DNA from: Klebsiella pneumoniae
GTDB lineage: Bacteria > Myxococcota_A > UBA796 > SXON01
Reading direction: 5' to 3'
Assembly (NCBI GenBank): GCA_945862325.1
Contig: CAMAXZ010000007.1
Location: 62,001 to 126,000, forward strand
DNA length: 64,000 nucleotides
The first letter of the stretch is position 1; each line of letters begins with the position of its first letter. Made by a program: the position numbers and the translations under genes. Below the pieces are notes generated by a model. The model worked only from the letters and a program-made list of their open reading frames with translations, made no database searches and was not told the origin of the DNA. Below are positions 57,149-64,000 of the stretch, in pieces.

Positions 57149-59109
57149 TCGCGCTCGCGCTCGCCGCGTGCGCGGTGGAGCCGCGCGACAGCGTCGGCGA
57201 GACCGCCGCCGAGTCGGCCGCCCCCACCCTCACGCCGTTCGAGGTGCGGGTGACCGTGACCCTCGACGGCGCGCCGATCGCGGGCGCGTCGGTGATGCAG
57301 GCGGGCACGGTGGACGAGGCACGAACCGACGCGGACGGGACGGTCACGATCCTCTTCGATCCGACGATCCTCGGCGAGCCGATGGTGGTCGCGGGCCACC
57401 CAGAGGCGCGGGTCGCCGGCGCCGAGGTCGACGGCCCCGGGGCCGTCACCGTCGCGCTCACGCGCTTCGTCGCCACGGACAACCCGGCGTACACCTTCGC
57501 GGACCCGGGCGACGGCGACCTGGACCACACGACCACCGCGGCGTGCGGACACTGCCACCGCACGATCCACGAGGCCTGGGCCGCCTCGCCCCATCGCACC
57601 GCCGCGTCGAACCCGGTCACGCTCGACGTCTACGCCGGCACGGCGCGCGCCCTCGACGAACCCGCCTGTCTGGACGCCGGACACGCCTGGGTGGACACGC
57701 GCTCGCCCGACGGCGGCCCCTCGGCGCCCGCGTGTGTCGTCGGCGACGGGGTGGCCGAGCGCACCGGGGGCTTCGGCGCGTGCGCCGACTGCCACGCCCC
57801 CGGGATCGACGGCGTGCTCGGCGGACGTGACCTGCTGGACGCCACCGGCGTGGCGTACCGGAGCGGCGTCCACTGCGACGTGTGTCATCACGTCGAGGGC
57901 GTCGACCTCGCCGCGCCCGCCGGGGTGGCCGGCCGGCTGCGCATCGTCCGCCCGTCAGAGCCGGGCACGCCCGCCGCGGGCCCGTACGCGCCGCTCACCT
58001 TCGGCCCGTACCTCGACGTCCTGAACCCCCGCATGGGCTCGGTGTACCGGGCCGACGTGTTCCACTCCGCCACGCTGTGCGCCGGCTGTCACGAGCTGCG
58101 CCAGGCCGTGCTCGCGCCAGAGTCGACCATCGACCTCGGTCGTTGGCCGGACGGCACCCTCCCCGTGCACACGACCTACGACGAGTGGCTCCAGAGCCCG
58201 GCCGCCCCCGCGCAGGGCTGCCGCGACTGCCACATGCCGCCTCGCCCCGACGTCGGCAACGCGGCCGACCTCTACAACCACTTCGACCTGGAGCCGGGGA
58301 TCGCGGCCGGCTACGCGCGCGGCCCGGGAGCCGTGCGCGGCCACCACTGGTACGGCCCACGCCAGCCGGAGGGCGGGATGCTGCGCGTCGCCGCGACCGT
58401 CGACGTCGAGGCCACGATCGAGGGCGAACGCCTGATCGCCGAGGTCACCACCACCAACGTCGGCCCGGGGCACGCCCTCCCCACCGGCGAGCCGCTCCGC
58501 GCGGTCCTGCTGCGCGTGAACGCCACCTGCGACGGCGCGCCGTTGGCCGCCGTCGGCGGCGACGTGATCGCCGACATCGGCGGCGAGTCCGCGGCGGTCG
58601 CCGTCGGCGGCGTGCTCCGGGCGATCGCGCGCCCCGGCACCTGGCGCGACGACCCGGGCTGGGGTCCTTTCGGCGACGGCACCTTCGCGCCGGCCGAGAA
58701 GGGCATGCCGGTAGAAGCGCTGCTCGGCGAGGCGACCGTGATCGGCGTCGCGGAGGATGGCAGCCCCATCCTCGATCGTGCGCTGCCGGAGGCCGACCTG
58801 GTTCGCCAGGGCGACGGCGCGACGATGCTCGCCGGTGCCCCGGGGATGGCCTTCGCGCGTGTCCTCGCCGGCGCCGACGGGGCGCGCATGGTGCCGCACC
58901 ACCTCGCCGTGGACGTCGTGAGCGACAACCGCCTGCTCCCGTACACGCCCGTGCTCACCCGCCATGAGTTCGCCCTCGACGGGTGCGTGGCCGCGACGGT
59001 CAGCGCGGCGCTGATCCACCGCGACCTGCCGCCCGCCCTCGCGGCGGCGCGCGGGTGGGCCACGAACGACCAGGCGATGGTGGGCGAGTCCGTGGAGGTG
59101 TCGCGATGA
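57145..59109 (+). CDS. Multiheme (five CxxCH) c-type cytochrome, cytochrome c554-like
   Basis: CGHCH, CADCH, CDVCH, CAGCH, CRDCH. GTG start overlapping the tgt stop (GTGA) or an in-frame upstream GTG at 57133. Confidence 0.88.
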   Translation: MIALALAACAVEPRDSVGETAAESAAPTLTPFEVRVTVTLDGAPIAGASVMQAGTVDEARTDADGTVTILFDPTILGEPMVVAGHPEARVAGAEVDGPGAVTVALTRFVATDNPAYTFADPGDGDLDHTTTAACGHCHRTIHEAWAASPHRTAASNPVTLDVYAGTARALDEPACLDAGHAWVDTRSPDGGPSAPACVVGDGVAERTGGFGACADCHAPGIDGVLGGRDLLDATGVAYRSGVHCDVCHHVEGVDLAAPAGVAGRLRIVRPSEPGTPAAGPYAPLTFGPYLDVLNPRMGSVYRADVFHSATLCAGCHELRQAVLAPESTIDLGRWPDGTLPVHTTYDEWLQSPAAPAQGCRDCHMPPRPDVGNAADLYNHFDLEPGIAAGYARGPGAVRGHHWYGPRQPEGGMLRVAATVDVEATIEGERLIAEVTTTNVGPGHALPTGEPLRAVLLRVNATCDGAPLAAVGGDVIADIGGESAAVAVGGVLRAIARPGTWRDDPGWGPFGDGTFAPAEKGMPVEALLGEATVIGVAEDGSPILDRALPEADLVRQGDGATMLAGAPGMAFARVLAGADGARMVPHHLAVDVVSDNRLLPYTPVLTRHEFALDGCVAATVSAALIHRDLPPALAAARGWATNDQAMVGESVEVSR

Positions 59110-60470
59110 TCCTCCTCTTCGCGTGCGTCGCGCCAGACGCCGCCGTCCCGTCTCCCGACGTCCACGACGCCCCGTTCTATGTCCAGAGCCCGCGCGAGGC
59201 CGTCGACCTCGATCCCGCCGACGGCGCCGTCGCGTTCGCGCTCACCGCGGGCCCGATCACGCTCGACCTCGGGGACGGGCCCCGCGAGATGTGGGCATAC
59301 AACGGTTCGATCCCCGGGCCGACCCTGCGCGCGCGCGTGGGGGACGACGTGGCGGTCACGTTCACGAACGGCCTCCCGGTCGCGACCACGGTGCACTGGC
59401 ACGGGATGGCGCCGGACCCCGAGCACGACGGGTCGATGATCGTCGTCGAACCTGGAGCGACGACGACCTATCGCTTCACGGCGGACGCCGGGCGGACGGC
59501 CTGGTACCACCCGCACGTCAACCCGGACGACCAGGTCGACCGCGGGCTGTACGGCTTCTTCGTGGTGGACGACCCGGCGCAGCCGCGCGCGGACGCCGAG
59601 CTGCTGCTCGCCTTCGACCAGCTCGACGAAGGCGACGGGATCGACGACACGGGCATGGTGCACGGCCGCCGTCGCGGCCCGCCGCCCCCGCACGACACCG
59701 CCGGACATCACGGGGGCACGCCGACCGCCGAAGCCGCCGCGTGGGTCGTGAACGGGCGCGTCGCGCCGCGCCTCCTCCTGCCGGCCGGGGCGGTGGTGCG
59801 GGCGCGCGTGCTCAACGCGAGCAACGCCGCCTACCTCGACCTCCGCGCCAGCGCGTCGCGGTGGATCGCCGGCGATCAAGGCCTGTTCGGGGCCGTCGCC
59901 GAAGGCGCGCCGGTGCTCGCGCCCGGCGACCGTGTCGAGCTCGAGTGGGCGGTCGGCGAGGCGTTCGCGCTCGACGCGGCGCCCTACACCCTCGACGGCG
60001 GCGCGGCCTACGGCGCCGCGGCGGCGGCGGCGACGATCGAGGTGGCGGGGGCCGCGCCGACGCCCGCCCCGCTCGATTGGCCGTTCGACGCGGCGCTTCC
60101 GTCACCGGACCCCGCCTACACCGACCTCGTGTACCTGCTGGGAGGCGCGCCCGGAGCCTGGACGATCAACGGCGAGGCCTGGCCCGACGTGACCCCGGCG
60201 GTGGTTCCGCGCGGTTCGCGGCCGATCGTCGAGCTGCGCAACCTGTCGGCCACCCGTCACCCCTTCCACACCCACGGCAATGTGTTCGAGGTGTTGTCGG
60301 TCGACGGCGTGGCGCCGCCCCATCGGCGGCTCGAAGACACCGTCGACGTCGGTGTGCGCGAGGTCGTCCGCGTCCGACTGTTCGCGGACAACCCCGGCGA
60401 TTGGATGGTCCACTGCCACATCCTCGGGCATGAGGCCGGCGGGATGATGACGCTCCTGCGGGTCGAGTAG
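59106..60470 (+). CDS. Multicopper oxidase
   Basis: TVHWHGM, WYHPHVN, HPFHTHGNVFEV, MVHCHILGHEAGGMM copper-ligand motifs; ATGA overlap with the cytochrome gene. Confidence 0.95.
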   Translation: MILLFACVAPDAAVPSPDVHDAPFYVQSPREAVDLDPADGAVAFALTAGPITLDLGDGPREMWAYNGSIPGPTLRARVGDDVAVTFTNGLPVATTVHWHGMAPDPEHDGSMIVVEPGATTTYRFTADAGRTAWYHPHVNPDDQVDRGLYGFFVVDDPAQPRADAELLLAFDQLDEGDGIDDTGMVHGRRRGPPPPHDTAGHHGGTPTAEAAAWVVNGRVAPRLLLPAGAVVRARVLNASNAAYLDLRASASRWIAGDQGLFGAVAEGAPVLAPGDRVELEWAVGEAFALDAAPYTLDGGAAYGAAAAAATIEVAGAAPTPAPLDWPFDAALPSPDPAYTDLVYLLGGAPGAWTINGEAWPDVTPAVVPRGSRPIVELRNLSATRHPFHTHGNVFEVLSVDGVAPPHRRLEDTVDVGVREVVRVRLFADNPGDWMVHCHILGHEAGGMMTLLRVE

Positions 60471-60476
60471 CGCGCC

Positions 60477-62096
60477 TCAGCCCACGAGCTCGCCGAGGCC
60501 GGCGCGCGCGGCGGTGCGCTCGGCCTCCGCCCACGACTGGACGATCGGCTCCTCATGGAGATTGAAGCTCGTGTTCAGCAGGACCGGCACACCCGTGCGC
60601 GCCTCGAAGGCCGCGAGCACGTCGTCCAGGAAGCCCCCCGGCGCGACGACCTGCGGGCGCAGGGTGCCGTCGACGTGGACGACCGCGGGGCACGCCGCGC
60701 ACAGGGCGGGGGTCGCGTCCACCGTGACGGTCATGAACGCGAGGTTCTTCGCCGCCGACGACGGCGAGCGGAACAGACGCGACGCGGCCTCGGCGCGGAT
60801 CATCGGGGCGAACGGCATGAAGTCCGAGCGGCGCAAGGCCGCGTTGAGGCGCCCGACCACCGCCGCCGACCGTGGATCGGCGAAGATGCTCCGGTTTCCG
60901 AGCGCGCGCGGCCCCACCTCGGCGCGCCCCCGGCACACGCCGACGAGCGCGCCCTCGACGAGGCGGTCCGCGATCCGCCCGGGGTGGTCGAGCCGTCCGG
61001 GCGCGTCGGCGGGGAGCGCCCCGAGGTACGCCGTGTCCATCGCCACCGGCGGGCACGCCGCCACGGCGAGGGCCGCCCCGACCGCGAGCCCCCCGTCGCC
61101 CATGTGGGGAAACACCCACAGCGACTCGACCTCTTCGGCGAGGCGCTGGTTCAACCGCACATTCGCGAACACCCCACCGGCGAGCGCGAGGCGCCGCGGG
61201 GCCCAGGCCCGCACGAGCGCGATGAGATCGTGCTCCAACCCCCGTTGCAGCCACGCGCACACATCCTCGCGCCGGTGTTGCGCGAGCGGCGCGAGGTGAC
61301 GGCGCAGGCCGGGCCCGAGGCCGCACACGAGGCGACGCGCCCGCGGCGGCCCTTCGAACGGCCATGGCACGCGCACCGCGTCCGGGTCGCCGTGCGCCGC
61401 GAGGCCGACGAGCTTCCCCTCGTGCCGGAACGGTCGAAAGCCGAGGAGCGCCGTGACCGTCGCGTACACCAGCCCGTGGGAGTGCGGGTGCGGCCACGCG
61501 TCTACCCGCCGCAGGGCCGCGCCGTGCCCCTCCCACACGCTCAGGGCGAGCCCGTCGCCCACCCCGTCGGCCACGAGCACGAGGCCGTCGTCCCACCCCG
61601 CCGTGTACCAGGCCGACGCGGCGTGACACCGGTGATGATCGAGGAAGGCGCTCGGGATCTCCGGCCACCCGAGGTCCCTCACCAGCGCGTGCCGGGCGAG
61701 CGGCGCCAACGCGTGGGCGAGCAGACCGTCCGAGCGCGCGTACGGAAAGGGGCTTCGCACCTGCAGCGCTTCGACGGCGCGGGCGACCGGGCCCCGTGGC
61801 GCCCACGTCTCGGGGGTGTCGAGCGTCCACCCGACCTGCGCCGCGCGCACGAAGCGCAGCACGGGGTTGGGGTTCACGAGGCCGGCCACCGCCACCGCGG
61901 AGACGTCGCGGGGGCGCAGCCCCGCGCCCTCGAGCACGGCCTCGATGCTGCACGCGGGCCAACCGCCCGCGCCCTTCACGCGCGCGAAGCGCTCCTCGTT
62001 CGCGGCGGCCAAGACGCGGCCCCCGACGACGACCGCGGCCCCGGCGTCGTGCGTGCCGTCGAAGATCCCGAGGATCGGCGTCGCGAGGGTGCTCAG
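60477..62096 (-). CDS. Carbamoyltransferase (NodU/CmcH family)
   Basis: ILGIFDGTHDAGAAVVVGGRVLAAANEERFARVKGAGGWP (extends upstream of the ORF-track start), DHHRCHAASAWYTAG, CRGRAEVGPRALGNRSIFADPR, VLLNTSFNLHEEPIV. Start codon uncertain (CTG at 62096?). Confidence 0.9.
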   Translation of the reverse strand: MSTLATPILGIFDGTHDAGAAVVVGGRVLAAANEERFARVKGAGGWPACSIEAVLEGAGLRPRDVSAVAVAGLVNPNPVLRFVRAAQVGWTLDTPETWAPRGPVARAVEALQVRSPFPYARSDGLLAHALAPLARHALVRDLGWPEIPSAFLDHHRCHAASAWYTAGWDDGLVLVADGVGDGLALSVWEGHGAALRRVDAWPHPHSHGLVYATVTALLGFRPFRHEGKLVGLAAHGDPDAVRVPWPFEGPPRARRLVCGLGPGLRRHLAPLAQHRREDVCAWLQRGLEHDLIALVRAWAPRRLALAGGVFANVRLNQRLAEEVESLWVFPHMGDGGLAVGAALAVAACPPVAMDTAYLGALPADAPGRLDHPGRIADRLVEGALVGVCRGRAEVGPRALGNRSIFADPRSAAVVGRLNAALRRSDFMPFAPMIRAEAASRLFRSPSSAAKNLAFMTVTVDATPALCAACPAVVHVDGTLRPQVVAPGGFLDDVLAAFEARTGVPVLLNTSFNLHEEPIVQSWAEAERTAARAGLGELVG

Positions 62097-62115
62097 AGGG
62101 GCGGGTCCGGCCGGC

Positions 62116-63210
62116 TCAGACCTGCACCGCGTCGACGAGCGGCGCGGTGTAGGGGTCGGCCCGGAGGGTCTCGACGAAGAGGCGCTTGGTGGCCGCGTCC
62201 AGCCCGCACTGCTCGACGAGCTTCTTGTTGGCCTGCCGGGTGAGCTGCGCCTGGCGCGCGTGCAGCGCGAGGAGGTTGCGCGCGGTGCGCTCCTCGATGT
62301 GGGCGTACAAGGCGTCCTTGTCGTGCTGGGGGACCGCGCGGTACGGCGCCGCCTCGTCGAGGATCGTCTTCCAGTAGCGGAGGCGGGTCTCGACCGTCCG
62401 GGACTTCGGCCACGCCGCGTGGATCGCCGCCTGCACGAGGGCCTTGCCCTCGTCGGGCACGGTGTCGAGCACCTCGTTCGAGAGCTTCGCCAGGTACATC
62501 GACGTCGCCATGTGCCGGGACTCGTCGAGCCGGTGCAGGTGGCTCACCATCCGGATGCCTTCGGGCGCCTCGTCGTAGGCCGCGATGGCGTTCTCGAAGG
62601 GCTTGAAGTTGTGGGTCTTGATGCCCCGCGTGAGGAAGTACATCGTCGGGAAATTGCGACCGAGCAGGCGGTGCGCGGCCGCGCCGACCACGTTGCGGAC
62701 CACCGCGTTGACCCGCTCGGAGCGGAAGCCCGACGGCGAGTCGGCGTACACCACCTGCTTGCGATGCGGCAGGTAGCGCCCGCGCAGCGCCTCGAGCCCC
62801 ACGGCGAAGGCGTTCAGGTGGTCGATCTCCTCGAAGCTCTCCCGCTCCTCGAGCTCCACGACGCTCGGCAACACGTGCCGGTAGCTGCGCACCGCCCACG
62901 CGTTGAGCACCACGATCTGCTTCTCGCCCTGGCCGACCACGCCGTACTCGAGCCCCCAGAGGAGGTGGTTCCACGCGAGCTGCTTCGCGCGGTCCCACGC
63001 CTGGAACACCGGGTGCAGGCGGGCCTCGCCGACGTCGAAGTCGTCGGGGACCCACGGCCGCTCCCACAGGTCCGCCGCGTGCAGGGCCTCGTGGGCCTTG
63101 TCGTGCAGGGTGCCGTGCTTGTCGTACTGACGACGGGAGTGCACGACGTTGAGCTTCGCGTAGTCGTCGAGCTCGCGAATCGCGGCCTGTCGGGCGTCGA
63201 GCGTGGCCAT
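62116..63210 (-). CDS. Diiron (AurF/ferritin-like) oxygenase candidate
   Basis: FEEIDHLNAFAVGLEAL and VSHLHRLDESRHMATSMYLAKL contain E..H and E..RH-type diiron ligand motifs. Start ATG at 63210. Confidence 0.55.
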   Translation of the reverse strand: MATLDARQAAIRELDDYAKLNVVHSRRQYDKHGTLHDKAHEALHAADLWERPWVPDDFDVGEARLHPVFQAWDRAKQLAWNHLLWGLEYGVVGQGEKQIVVLNAWAVRSYRHVLPSVVELEERESFEEIDHLNAFAVGLEALRGRYLPHRKQVVYADSPSGFRSERVNAVVRNVVGAAAHRLLGRNFPTMYFLTRGIKTHNFKPFENAIAAYDEAPEGIRMVSHLHRLDESRHMATSMYLAKLSNEVLDTVPDEGKALVQAAIHAAWPKSRTVETRLRYWKTILDEAAPYRAVPQHDKDALYAHIEERTARNLLALHARQAQLTRQANKKLVEQCGLDAATKRLFVETLRADPYTAPLVDAVQV

Positions 63211-63273
63211 GAGGGACCCCGGGGAACGCACACTTCTATCATGACGGCGGCGCGGCGGGCTAAGCTGCCCGCC

Positions 63274-64000
63274 ATGCGGTCCACGGTGCGGGACACGGGC
63301 GCGGCGATCGGGTCTCAGGCGAGGATGCTCCTCCTCAATCGAACCCTGTGGTCCACGCGCCACCTCGTCGGCGCCCTGCGGCTCGCGGGGCGCTGGGCGG
63401 TGGCGCCCGACGGCACCGCGCCGCCCCCGCTCGCCGTCGCCTGGTACCTCACGCACGCCTGCCCGGAAGCCTGCGACTTCTGCAACGTGTCGCGCGCGCT
63501 GGACGCGGAGACCCCGGCGCTCTCCCTGGAGCGGGCGAAAGACCTCGTCGACCGCCTGGTCCCCGCGGTGCCGGTGGTCGCGCTCGGCGGCGGCGAGCCC
63601 GCGGCGTACCCGGGGCTCGTCCCGCTCATCGAGCACATCCACGCCCGCGGCGGGCGGGTCTCCCTGGTGACCGCCGCGACGTCGCTCGGCCCGACGAAGG
63701 CCGCGGCGCTCGCCGACGCCGGCCCGGAGATGGTCATGGTGTCGCTGCTCGGCGACGAGGCCTCCCACGACCGCCGCATGGGGCGCGCGGGGGCCCACCG
63801 GCGCGCGGTCGCGACGATCGAGCGCCTGGTCGAGCGGCGCGATCCACGTCGCACCCGGATCATCCTCAACTGCACCGTCGGGCCGGACGACGCCGACGCC
63901 ATCGAGGCCGTGGCGCGCGCCGGGCGCGATCTCGGCGTGGACGCGGTGCGCTTCACCTGGTTGAGCTTCATGGGCGCGTCGGAGGCGGCGCTCGCCCCGC
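63274..64000 (+). CDS. Radical SAM protein (truncated by window end)
   Basis: LTHACPEACDFCNVSRALDAETPALSLERAKDLVDRL (CxxxCxxC), VVALGGGEPAAYPGLVPLIEHIHARGG. Confidence 0.9.
   Translation, partial: MRSTVRDTGAAIGSQARMLLLNRTLWSTRHLVGALRLAGRWAVAPDGTAPPPLAVAWYLTHACPEACDFCNVSRALDAETPALSLERAKDLVDRLVPAVPVVALGGGEPAAYPGLVPLIEHIHARGGRVSLVTAATSLGPTKAAALADAGPEMVMVSLLGDEASHDRRMGRAGAHRRAVATIERLVERRDPRRTRIILNCTVGPDDADAIEAVARAGRDLGVDAVRFTWLSFMGASEAALAP

Noticed and set aside
53740-59109. 1789-aa plus-strand ORF
   Set aside because: Only its last 655 codons (from 57145 or 57133) are the real cytochrome gene; the rest is shadow of the hydrolase, cyclase (antisense) and tgt genes.

Overview
High-GC (about 70% or more by eye) bacterial chromosomal segment. 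Codon usage, MopE-like Asp/Cys repeats, eukaryotic-type kinases and short lipoprotein signals suggest Myxococcota or a relative; the taxonomic call is inference. About 45 protein-coding genes can be read. They include ligA, a rho-rpmE-(GT39)-prfA-prmC block, a two-component system with a Spy/CpxP-like protein, Omp85/GT39/MFS membrane genes, Ser/Thr kinases, an M1 aminopeptidase, ALDH, fbp, B12-radical SAM, MFS/TetR, a folE-ABC transporter operon, a tgt-MnmC2 fusion coupled to a multiheme cytochrome and a multicopper oxidase, and a carbamoyltransferase / AurF-like oxygenase / radical SAM locus at the right edge. I saw no tRNA, rRNA, CRISPR array or transposase. Main points for follow-up: (1) the syntenic Rho has Arg in place of the Walker-A Lys; (2) a FolE paralogue with a His-to-Gln change at the catalytic CM..RG motif sits in a tightly overlapped NMT1/THI5-like ABC operon; (3) a Tgt-MnmC2 wobble-base fusion is translationally coupled to redox genes; (4) two N-terminal halves of paralogous FAD oxidoreductases are joined tail to tail, next to an internally deleted cyclase-ATPase-TPR gene, which looks like an inversion scar or a misassembly; (5) a truncated DUF262 gene is coupled to a glycoside hydrolase; (6) some lipoproteins have ultrashort signal peptides without a basic n-region. 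All functional calls come from motif recognition by eye; no searches were run.
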